From positions 29,963,531 through 30,027,530 of the forward strand of contig NC_135049.1 in NCBI RefSeq assembly GCF_051014685.1: a stretch of DNA of 64,000 nt. The letters run 5' to 3'. The position numbers were made by a program, and so were the translations under genes. This DNA is from Ptiloglossa arizonensis. Its lineage: Eukaryota > Arthropoda > Insecta > Hymenoptera > Colletidae. This document shows positions 50,825 through 62,297 of this stretch, piece by piece. How positions within the stretch are numbered: the stretch's first letter is position 1; each line of letters opens with the position of its first letter. The notes beneath the pieces are model-generated. The model was not told the DNA's origin, made no database searches, and saw only the letters and a program-made list of their open reading frames with translations.

Positions 50825-51640
50825 AGACGGTTCTACTTGGAGATACTGCGCAGTTTAGGGTACCAACGATGAGTGTTAACTGTCACTGAACGATACTAAA
50901 CAGACGAAATTTATTCAACACTGTATCGTGGCTTTTAGTTTGATATTCTTGCGCGTGGAAAAACGAACAACGAATAATTTACAGATTTTATCCGTTTTCA
51001 TTGGGATAAAAGATTTGAGCAACGAATAACTTAGAAATGGTTCTACTTGAAGGTACTGTGCAGTTTAGGATACCTGTAACGGTTGTTAACTGTTACTAGG
51101 CGACATTAAAGAGTCAAAATTTATTTAACACTGTGACCTTGCGTTTATTTTGATATTCTTGCGCGTGGAAGAACAAGCAACGAATAATTTACAGATTTTA
51201 TCCGTTTTCATTGGGTTAAAAGATTTGAGCAACGAGTAACTTACAAATGGTTCTACTTGAAGGTACTGTGCAGTGTAGGGTACCAGCGATGAGTGTTAAC
51301 TGTCACTGGACGACACAAAAGAGTCAAAATTTATTTAACATCGTGGCTTTTAGTTTGATATTCTTGCGCGTGGAAAAACGAGCAACGAATAATTTACAGA
51401 TTTTATCCGTTTTTATTGGGATAAGAGATTTGAGCAACGAGTAACTTACAAATGGTTGTATTTGGAGATTCTGTGCAGTTTAGGGTACCAGCGACGAGTG
51501 TTAACTATCACTGGACGATACTTTAAAACGTCGAAATTTATTTAACGCTTCGACGTGGCTTTTATTTTAATATTCTTGCGCGTGGAAAGACGAGCAACGT
51601 TTTCATTCGAATAAAAGTGAATTCGAGCAACGAACGAAAA
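50825..51640 (+). repeat. Tandem repeat, ~208 bp, 4 copies
   Basis: GGTT(C/G)TA(C/T)TT recurs at 50829, 51039, 51249 and 51454 (210, 210, 205). Copies share GATATTCTTGCGCGTGGAA and TTTACAGATTTTATCCGTTT. The fourth is truncated at its right end. Confidence 0.96.
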
Positions 51641-52959
51641 AAGTGAACGATTCTTCGACCGTTGTTCGTTGAACGGGAATAAAAAATTTCTATTATAAAA
51701 CGAAATACCCCGGGGGAGAATAAATCGTTCGATATTACGAGCCACCGGAACTCTATTTTTTATTTCGCGATTGTTTAACGGGGAAACTCGAGCAGATCCA
51801 GTTAAGGAAGGTTTAAAAAATTATTCCTGTCAAACGACGGCAACGTATTCGTGCTTTAACGATCGAGAAATTGCACACCTCTTGCGTAAAATTAACGTCG
51901 ACGATTGTATCTCCGTCGCTCGTGTACCAACCCTCGCGGAGCGTAAATGATTTTTTGCCACGATCGCGGAAACACCGAGTGGATTTAATTAACCAGGGTT
52001 TGGAAATTCACCGTTGAAAAAAAGGGAGGAAATAAAAAAGCCACCGTGTTCGTTACTCGTGGTTTCCGATTCCGTGACATTGTTAGCGAGAACTACGGGA
52101 AACGAACTAATGGGAATAGATACGCTCGGGGGAGAACGAAACCGATCGAAGGGAGGTCTAGGAGCACGTTGGAATACCAACTAGAAGCGTGCGAAAAGAG
52201 CCAAGGACGGCTCAAGGTCACTCGTGTATCTTTAAATTTCAACGCGACCTTTGACTTTCCAAAGGTACAAATCGGATCGGTGCATAAGGTCAAAGGTCGA
52301 GGAGTGCAAATGTCGCGTAACTTCGATTGACAGTTTCCTAATATCGAAAACGAGCCACCCTTATCCGAGGACGCTGAATTTACTCCTCGATCGAGTTGTA
52401 AATAAACTCTTCAATTTTTAAGGAATTCGTTCCGTGTCAACCGGCTCTCGATCACCGGCAATATTCTCCAGTAAAACCTCCGTCCTCCATTTTATCCGTA
52501 TCGTTGGAAAAACGAGAGTTCGCTTATTTTCGTAAACGAATAAATACATCGCACGGTGAAACATTTCCTTCGCGCATGGATAAAGATTGTCAGGTCGAAA
52601 TGTAAGGTTGACGGTATATTTGAAAACAGATGGAATAAAAAGGATTAGTAACGGGTATTCTAGCGCCATTCACCGCACTCTGCTCTGTCCCGTGCTCGGT
52701 TTTCGAGCGACTCTTCACACGGTACATTCGTCCCCAAATCCCTCTCGCGCACGTACATACACACTCGTAGCTTGGAAAGAGCCATACTTAGAAGTAAACA
52801 CGCGCTCTCTTCTATACGGTTTTAAACACTTTCCTCCGCACCCGATTCACCATCGTCCGGAATTATTTATGTACGTACACATAGTTTTCTGGCCCGAATA
52901 GACGCGTTTGCTTCGGAATAAATCGTAAGGGTTAATTTCAGCTCGAATTTTCTTTCGAA

Positions 52960-53610
52960 AGATCGAGCTCTGACCGATTTGGAGTCGTAGGTGGAAAAAT
53001 CAATCTCTGACCGATCTAGAGGTTTAGGTGAATAAATCAATCTCTGATCAATGTAGAGTTTGAAATGGAAAAATCAATCTCTGACCGATCTAGAGGTTTA
53101 GATGGAAAAATCAATCTCTGATCAATCTAGAGTTTGAAATGGAAAAATCAATCTGACCGATCTAGAGGTTTAGATGGAAAAATCAATCTCTGACCGATCT
53201 AAAGTCGTAAATGAAAAACTCAATCTCTGACCGATCTAGAATTTTAAATAGAAAATTCAATCTCTGCCCGATCTAGAGTCGTAGGTGGAAAGATCAATCT
53301 TCTCTGACCGATCTAGAGTCGTAGATGGAAAGATCAACCTCTGACCGATTTAGAGTCGTTAATAGAAAGATCAATCTCTGACCCATCTAGAGTCGTAGAT
53401 GGAAACATCAACCTCTGACCGATTTAGAGTCGTAAATAGAAAGATCAATCTCTGACCGATTTACATTCGTAAATGGAAAAATCAATCTCCGACCGACTTA
53501 CGCTCGTAGGTGGAAACATCAATCTCTGACCAATTTAGAGTCGCGGATGGAAACATTGAACTCTGACCGATTTAGAGTCGCGGATGAAAAGATCGCTATT
53601 TCGACCGATC
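52960..53610 (+). repeat. 37-bp minisatellite, about 17 copies, at the 3' edge of the Rbfox1 intron
   Basis: TCAATCTCTGACCGATCTAG recurs every 37 bases (for example 52969, 53006, 53043 and 53080 for TCTGA(C/T)C), followed by AGTCGTAGATGGAAA. A few units are 1-4 bases shorter or longer. The array stops about 65 bases before the acceptor at 53673. Confidence 0.96.
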
Positions 53611-53673
53611 TCGAATTAATTTAAGAGACTAATTCGTTAGACTAATTCCGTCTCGTTCGATCTTCGACTTCAG

Positions 53674-53937
53674 TCGGAGGTGTTTCAGGCAGCAGTGGCG
53701 GCAGCGGCAGCTGCAGCTGCAGGCGGCGGTGGCCAACAACCGGCACCAACACCCGCTGGTAACGAGACCAGCCCCGAGGGCACCGTCGAGGGTACCACCT
53801 TGGTACCGGTCACTTCCGGCGCGACGACACCTGCAACCGCCACACAGGGCACCGACCTGAAGAGTCAACCGAAACGACTTCACGTCAGCAATATACCTTT
53901 CCGCTTCCGGGACCCTGATCTCAGGGCAATGTTTGGG
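53674..53937 (+). CDS. Rbfox1: Rbfox1 exon: Ala/Thr-rich linker and start of the RRM with RNP2
   Basis: This exon encodes 88 residues. SEVFQ is followed by an alanine tract of about 12 residues, a glycine run, a P/T/E/S-rich linker, then [18 protein letters not shown] and PDLRAMFG. The last part is the hallmark Fox-1 RRM entry: beta-1 with RNP2 (LHVSNI), the conserved [10 protein letters not shown] loop and helix 1. In this family that surface contacts the GCAUG core. The exon starts after an ag at 53673 preceded by a pyrimidine-rich tract, and ends at a gtaagt donor (53938). It is phase 0 at both ends. A second acceptor 15 bases inside (ag at 53688) would drop SEVFQ in frame. The start is chosen by the better upstream tract. 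A 37-bp minisatellite ends about 65 bases upstream. The alanine codons are mixed GCA/GCG/GCT, so the tract could vary in length. Confidence 0.95.
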
Positions 53938-54752
53938 GTAAGTTTCACTTCCGTCTGCTATTCTTTCGTCTCTCTTTCGTTTTTTTTTTTTTACTATACT
54001 TTCGTCTACGTTCTTCGTTCTCCTTTCGCGAACAGTGAAGTCACGTTTCCGTCTGCTCCAGACAAATATTCGATCGATGTTCGTCGAGTATTATCAGACA
54101 CTCCGTGTTATTCAGTTCGATAACAATTTTCAGATCGCTGACAATCTTCTTCCCTCGACCCTTTCGGTGCTGCGTACTTTTAACGAGGTTGCGTAGTGCA
54201 CGCGAAGTACTCCATCATTTTTGAAACCTCTCGAAGCTAAATACTTTACGATTCACGTAAACACGTCCATCTTGTAGTATCCAGTTCCATGTACTGTGCG
54301 TCCCTGAGAAAAAGGCCAATAAAGATTCCCCGTTCTAGTTTACAACCCACCGTCGCACGCATCGTTGCCATTGACCGAGCACGACGAAGATCGACAACGA
54401 TCAGTAGCTACGATGCGTGCAACGATAAAGAAATTAATCTCCAGAGTGTCGAATAGTCTCGTTGGCCTTCTTCTAGCAAACGGACAGTACACGCGCAGAG
54501 AAGCTCGCAGCATCGAAAAACGGTTCCGTGGAATTTGTTCGTAGGTCAGAGCCGATGGAAACGTGGCCTAACGAGACCAATCACCGGTTTTAGTCGCACG
54601 GAACGATTCGATCGAAACGTAAATTCCACGCGCGTCTAGACTCAGCCTGATCCAGGATTTTTCGCATAACGCGGTCGAGTATTCCGAGAATGTTCACGGA
54701 GCATTCAGATGGTAACATGTTCTCGAGACAACGTTGCTTTTCTGTTTTTCAG
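53938..54752 (+). other. Rbfox1: Rbfox1 intron, 815 bp, inside the RRM
   Basis: This is a short intron between the RNP2 exon and the 54-nt exon, with a gtaagt donor and a tttttcag acceptor. The first 60 bases are T/C-rich with a T run near 53980. I saw no tandem array and no further exon inside it. Confidence 0.93.
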
Positions 54753-54806
54753 CAATTCGGACCAATCCTCGACGTGGAAATCATATTTAACGAAAGGGGA
54801 AGCAAG
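54753..54806 (+). CDS. Rbfox1: Rbfox1 54-nt RRM exon
   Basis: This exon encodes 18 residues, QFGPILDVEIIFNERGSK, covering the end of RRM helix 1, beta-2 and the start of the beta-2/3 loop. The exon length (54 nt) and boundaries are the same as the corresponding vertebrate RBFOX exon, with Pro in place of the usual Lys at residue 4. The acceptor is strong: a T-rich tract ending tttttcag at 54752. The donor is gtaagc at 54807. It is phase 0 on both sides and follows the preceding exon after an 815-bp intron. The next expected exon would begin with the RNP1 segment GFGFVTF and is not visible downstream in this window. Confidence 0.96.
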
Positions 54807-56439
54807 GTAAGCTCACGTCGCCCTTAGGCTGCGAGCCACCCCTGTCAACCCACCCCCGAAAATACTGTTAGACTTAAGCCACCGCACGGCCGGGGCCGAA
54901 CGAAATCCGCGTCGCCGGGATGAATACGCGCCGCGCGTCACGAGATCCACACACCCTCTTTGCTCCCTTGTTCCTCGAGCTTGAACGTTCCTCGAAACCT
55001 CCCCGGAGTCGCTCGACGCAACCCCGTGGGCTTCTACGGATCTCCTAACTCCGCGGATCTCCTTTCGCGCGGAATGGCAAACTGAAAGAAACAGGGAAAT
55101 TGTTTGCATCGTTTAAAGACACGCGACTCCTTTCATTCGACGTTAACAGCTACCGACCGTGTCCCCTCGCGAAAGAGCTCCATTTTTTATTCAGTTCCTT
55201 AAAGCACGAGATCGGCGTACGTGTACCGGCTTTAAAACACACCGCGAATGGTACGTTCAACGAATATAACGATCCGGAGGTATCTCGCGTCTCCAATTAC
55301 AAACCGAGGTCACGGATTTTATTAATAACTCGCCGCCCGATTAAAAATGCGCGAAAAAGTGTTCACACGGGTGTCTTTGCAGCTTTGTCAATCCGCGCGG
55401 TGAGTTTCGCTTCGATTTCCGGGATTTTTCACCGTGAAGGATTCGAAACGTTATCGATCTTCCAATACGAGGAACTTGTGATTGAAATTGATTAAAATTG
55501 ACTAAAATTGACATTCGATCGTTATTCTTGTGAATGAAAAAAGATACGTCTTTGAACGATGCAAGTAGAAAAGTATCGTTTCAATCCGTTTGCAAACTTC
55601 AAGTTTTTCCCTCGATAAGTTTTCCGATTTTCCAGGACCCGGATGTCTTTCTTTCGTCCATCCTTTCGTCGTGTCCAGCGATCGGCGCGAGTCTTTACGT
55701 TCCTCGAACGTGACCCGATTTTGCCCCGAACGTCGCGTTCGTTTATTGGAAAAGTTCGCGCGAAGACACATCCCGGCCGCGAGGACGTCGCGAGGTCGTA
55801 ATCGTTTCTACGAGGGGACGCAGCGCCGCGACGACGCGGAGCGTCGCGGATTCTTTCCTCTCGTTCGTATCGAGCAACGCACGTTTTCAGTAAAATCGAG
55901 AAAAGAAAAAACAATCGGCGCTGCGTCCGCTCGTGTTGTGCGTTCTTTTGCAGCGCGACGGCAACGCGTGTTAAAAGAAAAAAAAGAAAGAAAGAAAAGG
56001 AAGAAAACGGTCCCGTACACGAAAACAAAAACAAACGGTGCCATTGTCGAAGTGTTGGTTCTCCGGGCCCTTGGATCTCCAGCGCGCTGGAACCCCAACG
56101 AGAATTGTCCGACTGTTTTCATTAACGTCTTCGAAACGGGCAAAATTACGTATATAAAATAATTCGTTCAGTCCACGTTGTTCCTCTTTTTTATTAGCGT
56201 TCTTCTTCTCCGAAATACTTACAATTTTACATCTTATAGGTTACGCGAGACGCTTTAAGTTCGACCATCTATTCGTTAAAGAAATATTGGAAAAAGAAAA
56301 TACTTTTCGAACACGCAATTGGATGTTACAAATTTCCAAAAAATCTTTTCGATGAAGAGGTCGTGTTTGGTAGACTACAGGTGACTTTTATCGAGGATTA
56401 GACGAGAAACACCTGAAAAATGGCGATCAAACTCAATGG

Positions 56440-56780
56440 ATGCACTGTGTTAATGTATACTCCGAGGATGAGTAGAAGCGTTAAAAAAGATAGCTAGAAA
56501 TCGATTCTACATTCTATTCGTGATACTCTGTGTTGAAGTTTACTTCGAGGATGAGTAGAAGCGTTAAAAAAGATAGCTAGAAATCGATTCTACATTCTAT
56601 TCGTGATACTCTGTGTTAATGTTTACTCCGAGGATGAGTAGAAGCGTTAGAAAAAATAGCTCGAGATAGATTCTACATTATATTGGTGATGCTCTGTGTT
56701 GAAGTTTACTCCGAGGATGAGTAGAAGCGTTAAAAAAAATAGCTCGAGATCGATTCTACATTACGTTGGTGATACGTCTT
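56440..56780 (+). repeat. Tandem repeat, 83 bp, 4 copies
   Basis: GAGGATGAGTAGAAGCGTTA at 56464, 56547, 56630 and 56713, exactly 83 apart. Copies alternate TGTTAATG and TGTTGAAG before TTTACT, and most of the 83 bases are identical. Confidence 0.97.
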
Positions 56781-57807
56781 CGGTATCGTGGACGTGTTTC
56801 TACTTGGTTTCATCCGATATCAATTCGGTAGAACGGTGGCTTTATTCCAACACCGTAAGGTATGGAAATTGAAGGAATCCGTTGGGTAGGGACCGTTACG
56901 TTACTGGTAGTCTTTTTCGTGTCTAGAGTTTTATCCAAGGGTTGCCTAGAACGCGTAAAAGAAAGAAAGAAAGAAAAACACTTCGGATCCGAGATTCGAA
57001 CAGGGGGACCGTCCTTTCGCGAAGGGACAATGGGTTCCCTGTGATTTATAGGGATATTTCTTACACGTGATCCTCCACGGAGCGCAGAATTCGATGAAAG
57101 GAAGCAATCAGGATTCGAAATTCGAACCCGGGCAATTACTTCGAACGGCCTTTCATATTTCCTCGGGTTCGGAACACGTCGATCCCGAAATGTATCGAGA
57201 GATCGCTGCGATCGCCAACTCGAGATTGGCTGGATTTTTCTCTCGTTGGTTCTCCGATCGTTAAAAGGGGCGGTCCTTCGCGAGGAAAGTTTCCTTTGTA
57301 ATTTATTTTTCTACCGAGTGATTGGATCGGAATGAAAATTAACGGCTACGCTTCTTGCGTAACCTACTTTAATTAACCGGTAAAACTCGCAGACCTTCTC
57401 GACACGGATACACTTCGAAGAAAATACAAGGAAAAAGTGGAAATCTATTTTCCGTTCGGAGATCACTGCCACTCGAATCGATCCGGTCGAGTTCGAAGAT
57501 CCACGGATAAGGCAACTGTTCGGAAACACTTGGTACGAAATAATTCTTTCCCCCCCGGGTACTCGTAGTTCCGGTAAACCCGACCACTCCAATCTCGATT
57601 CCCAATGGTCGGTCTCGACCATCGCTTCATTTGCTTCTCAACTACGGATGAACTTCGGTGGAGCTTTCGGCTCTTCCGATCCCCACTCTCGCACCGTAGT
57701 CTCGTTTCCAAGGAGAATCAAACACGAGGAACGTCTGAGGCGAAAGTGCGGCTCCAATCGTCGCTCGTTTATGCAAACACGCTACGAAAGCCGAAGGATC
57801 CAAGAGA

Positions 57808-57866
57808 AGGATGAAAAAAAGAGAACCAAAAGAGAGAGAGAGAGAGATATGAGAGAGGAGAGAGAG
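57808..57866 (+). repeat. Purine (GA)n stretch
   Basis: GATGAAAAAAAGAG followed by two GA runs separated by TATGA. Confidence 0.85.
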
Positions 57867-59099
57867 TACGTCGCGCGGGAGAGTTTGAAATGCAAATTGG
57901 TTTCAATATGGATGACAACGGTCTGGATAAGATCCGCAGTAATACATCGTGCCGACAGCCGGCATCCGGTGAGCTTGCATATTCAGCGTCTTTGCGTCAA
58001 GCACACTCAAGTGCACTTCGTCAAGCTCCTGCGGTACCAGTAACCCAATAGCGTCGGCTGCTGACGACGTCACGCACGCTCGTCCATTGTCCAGTCGATG
58101 ATGATCGAGCTCGAGGCTCTCCTGGACGAGGTCGACTCGCCGTTAACCGGCCGAGAATTGATTAAATCTTCCATCCAGACGCGAAACATTCGTTTCGTAA
58201 AGGTCTGAACAGCGTCGGGACGCAACATCTTGATTACATCGGGGTACCGATGCCGACACGTGCACCCGAAGAGAAGCTTCGCTCCTCGATGCTCTATCCT
58301 CGAGAGTCACCGTCCAAGGGACAACGTTTCGTCGTCCGATTCCACCTGGAGAATCAGGTATCTCGGTCTCGAACCTTCTCTCGAACTCTGACGATTCTAT
58401 TTCGAACCCTACACGTATTCCCAGCGCGGTGCGTTTAATCGCGAAAGTCCAACGTTCCCAAAGGGTTAATTGGACTCTCGTCTTTCTCTCTTTCGTTTCT
58501 TTTTTCTCTGTCTCTCTTTCCCTCTGTGAAACTCTGGGGTAACTTCGGGTCTGCGAAATCTCGCGGAGTGGATCTCCCTTTCTCTCCGGAGACTTTCGCA
58601 ACAGCTGAGAGTCAGGGTTTCTCGAACGATTCAAGCGATGGGCCGTATTCGGTCGGGGGTAGGGGCTCTGGTAATTGGATCAGAAATCCATTATTTCGGC
58701 CGACTCCTCGGTAATAATGATTTTCCGAAACACGATCCCGGAGCGGACGAGTTTCCTCTGGATGGAACGAGGTGGACGGAAAAGTTTCGAGGACGCTGGT
58801 CGAGGAGCATCGCGGCTGCATATTCAGGTCTCGCGTCGAGTCTTTCCCGGAGAACGGTTACATCGTCGTGACTCGAGGCGGGTAATCAGAAGCAATTTTG
58901 AAGTTTCCGCGTTCGGTTCGGATGCTGCCGCGGCCACTCGAGACACGGTGCTCTCTTAACGGGGGACATTGATCCTGAACGCGTTAAACAGTGTCTTTGT
59001 CGCCCGATTCGGGAGGACTTGATCGTTTCTATGCTCGACGAGATCTTCGAGTTCCGACCGAAGGAGCTCGACGAATGCATCGTCATCGAGCTTTCCGAT

Positions 59100-60095
59100 T
59101 TCTCGGCCGTCTCTGGAATTAAACCCGAGAACGTCGTCAACGTCCCCGAGGCCTTCCTGCCATCGAGCATCGGAGACCTGTTCGCGGTTTTGCTCGATAG
59201 ATTACGCTCGGTATCTTCTAATTACTCTTGAACTCTCCTAGCTTCGTTGATTCCGATTCCAGTTTCGAAGTAACTGTCGATCGATCGACCACTGCGAATC
59301 GGTGCTCTCTTAACAGGAAGCGTCTCGACAACGGAGTCTTTGTTGCTGGAGGATTCGGTGGTTTCTCGAGGTCACTTGAACGAGATCTCTGGTCTCCCTT
59401 TAAATTTGACCTGGGAACTCTCTTGCTCGACCTTTGACGTTTCTAGACACTGTTAGTGTCTGTTCCTTTCTAGAATTCGATCTGGGAACTCGAATACTCC
59501 ATCCTCGAAGCGTTTTGCTCGACATTCGAAGTTTCTAGACCTTGTTAGTCTCTGTTCCTTTCTAAAATTCGACCTGGAAACTCGAATACTCCATCGTCAA
59601 AGTCTCTTACTCGACGTTTAACGTTTCTAGACCCTACTACTGTCTATTCCCCTCTAGAATTCGACCTGGAGACTCGAAGACTCCATCGTCAAAGTCTCTT
59701 GCTCGACATTCGAAGTTTCTAGACCCCATTAGTGTCTATTCCTCTCTAGAATTCGATCTGGAGACTCTAACACTTCACGATCAAAGTCTCTCGCTCGACA
59801 TTCGAAGTTTCTAGACCCTGCTAGCGTCCATTCCCCTCTAGAATTCGACCTGGAGACTCTAGCACTCCACCGTCAAAGTCTCTTGCTCGACGTTTCCAGT
59901 CTCTGGCGGCGTCACCTTCCAGAATTAAACCCGCGAACTCGGAAGCTCGCTCGTCGAACTCTCCGAGACGTCCCGTCGATCCGTCGTGCTCCTCCCTCTC
60001 GTATCCGCCAGGTTGCGCTCAGTATCTATCGGTATCATCTAATTACACCGGAACATTCCTCGCTTCGTCGATTCCAATTCCAATTTCGAAGCTCG
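59100..60095 (+). repeat. Direct block duplication flanking the 92-bp array
   Basis: GAATTAAACCCG(A/C)GAAC occurs left of the array near 59116 and right of it near 59921. A longer block (TCTAATTACTCTTGAAC...CTTCGTTGATTCCGATTCC) near 59215 is matched near 60035. The 92-bp array therefore sits inside a larger, older duplication about 0.8 kb apart. Confidence 0.75.
59390..59930 (+). repeat. Tandem array, 92 bp, about 6 copies
   Basis: GTTTCTAGAC recurs at 59439, 59531, 59623, 59715 and 59807 (all 92 apart), with a diverged GTTTCCAGTC at 59892. Copies share TCTAGAATTCGA(C/T)CTGG. Confidence 0.96.
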
Positions 60096-60929
60096 GCGCA
60101 GCCCCAATCGACCTACCAAACAAATCAGTCAACGATTTCCGCGACGTGGAAAATCAAATAAAAGACGCGAGCGCCAGTTAGCGTTCGTCCGTTGAGCAAT
60201 AATGGCACAGAGGTGAGGTGAGGTCCGTTTCGATCGTTCGGGGCAGTTCTGACAGGAAATCCGGGCCGAGTCACATCCGTCGTCACGGCAGCCAATCCCA
60301 GACGGGAGTACACGGCTTTTCCAGTAACAGTCGCCCGGAATTGGGATTAATTAAACGACGTTGACGACGTTTACCGTCCCTGGACGAGCATCGTCCTGGT
60401 GGATCCGCGAAACGCCACGCTCTGTTTTTCGTCTCCCCGGTGGCAACGATCCGCTCCTATTGAAAGCGTCATAGTTACGCTCCTCGAGCGATCAGAACGC
60501 GGACAGAGCGATGAGAGATCACGCTTCGGTTGATCCGTGAAATCGTCTCGAGAGAAGACGTGATCGCGATCGTGCGAAATTACTTCGAACCTGGATGAAC
60601 GATCGTTCGAACGATTTCTGGATCTTCTAGACTACTGGTCGTTCGATCTCGATTCGTGTCGAGAGAACGAAAATCCAATCGGTGGGAGATTTATGGGTTC
60701 GATTATCGCGCGAGACTTCCGTCGATCGCGATACTCTCGCGGTGACGACGAACGTTATTGATTGGATAAGGTAGCAGGATGCTAGTCGCTGGAATCCTAT
60801 CGGTGGATATGACGGTTGCAGCGACGGTGTATTTCATTGGTGAGTCGTGGGTTAAGAGCCTTCGATCTCTTGTCGGGATTTCGTCGATGCTGAAGTCTCG
60901 TGGATTCTAAACGCTGGTAGGATTGTAGG

Positions 60930-61200
60930 ATCGTCGTAGTTCGAGGCTGGTAATCGATGGGAGAGTTGGCATTGAACATCGTATATCGTAACTAGTTACA
61001 TCGATCGTGTTACCAGTGTTTCCGAGCTGGTAATTATTAGAACAATTGGTATCCTCGAATATTGATAATTAGTCAACACGTTTTCATTATTGCTCGTAGT
61101 TCGATCCTCCTCGCTGACCATCGTAGTAACAGTGCTCCGAGACTGGTAATCGATGGGACAATTGGTATCTTCAAATATTGAATATAAACGGTTATTACAT
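60930..61200 (+). repeat. Weak tandem repeat, ~79-116 bp
   Basis: CTGGTAAT(C/T) followed by GATGGGA or ATTAGAA and (G/A)ATTGG(T/C)AT recurs near 60947, 61026 and 61142. Copies are diverged. Confidence 0.5.
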
Positions 61201-61789
61201 TTTCGTTGTCGCTCGTGGTTCAAAGCTGACAACAACGGTGACACGGTGATGCTCTCGCAGTGACGTGTTCTTCATTTCGTTTGACCGTAGTCAAAGACAA
61301 AATTTCCCGTAGTTAAAGTTGGAAAATTTGTAAAAAGTCAGTGATAGATCTAAAAGTTAGGTAGATGTGAACGCAGCCGATCGGCAAGGATTCGATAACC
61401 TTCGATATAGCCGAAAGCTCTCATTCGTCGGGACGAGTGCGTCGAGGATCAACGCTGCGATTAGTTGGCAGTTCAAGGCTTTCGTTGTCACTCATAACCG
61501 TCATTGATCGTGACGCTCACGGTGACCTAAAACGCTGCTGTCTAGTTAAGATCGAAGTCCCCGTCCGGGTAAAGCGTCGTCCCTGTCCATCCACGGGATC
61601 GATCCCGACGTTTCGCCAGGATTGAAGTCGATCGAGTCGCGGATTAAGGAAATGCCCTGGAAAAATATTCGTAAATGACGTCGCTAATGAGACAGCGTGG
61701 AAAAACGAAGGTTCAGGGTCGTGGGAGACGCTCGTTACCAAAGTAAAAACTCCGTGACCACGTCCACGTAACGAAGTGTCGAACTGCGT

Positions 61790-62010
61790 TAACATTTAGC
61801 TACACAATAGGCAACCCCGACGAACAAATGGTAACTTCTTCTCAAGGAAGAATTCCACTGTTCGCGCGTTACGGTGCGAATGTTCCTAATGCGAATATTT
61901 AACTATACAATAGACGATAGATCTCTTCTAGACAAATGATTATAACTTTTTCTCAAGGAAGAATTTCTCTACACACTTTTATGACGTGAATAATCGCGTC
62001 GTGTAACTAT
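61790..62010 (+). repeat. ~111-bp direct duplication
   Basis: CTCAAGGAAGAATT at 61841 and 61952, preceded by ACAAATG and A(C/A)TTT(T/C)T, with CTA(C/T)ACAATAG in each copy. Confidence 0.75.
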
Positions 62011-62297
62011 AATAGTACAGTATACAGTATAGGTAAAAATAATGGTACAATATTCGATGTAGGTGACAATAATAGTACAATATCAATATAGGTAAAAATA
62101 ATAGTACAATATCAATATAGGTAAAAGTAATAGCACAATGTACAATATAGGTAAAGATAATAGTACAATATATACTATAGGTAAAGATAATAGTACAATA
62201 TCAATATAGGTAAAAATAATAGTAAAATATACACTATAGGTAAAAATAATAGTTCAATATATAATACAGATAACAGCAATAGCACAGTATAGACAAA
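62010..62297 (+). repeat. AT-rich minisatellite, ~28-30 bp, about 10 copies
   Basis: TATAGGTAAAAATAATAG followed by TACAATAT repeats with small substitutions. Confidence 0.95.

Larger units (their letters stand above)
40737..53673 (+). other. Rbfox1: Rbfox1 intron, 12.9 kb
   Basis: This intron lies between the N-terminal and RNP2 exons, opening with gtgagt and closing with cttcag. It contains a 40-bp minisatellite at its 5' end, a 37-bp minisatellite at its 3' end, the 640-bp higher-order repeat, several other arrays and a mariner MITE. Gaps such as 42000-43390, 45600-47735 and 48155-50600 hold unique sequence with poly-A, CT and GAC simple repeats and no recognisable exon. Confidence 0.9.

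Noticed and set aside
57067..57264. 65-codon + strand frame ending AIANSRLAGFFSRWFSDR
   Set aside because: Helix-like but short, begins at a non-ATG codon, and lacks flanking splice sites or a known homologue.
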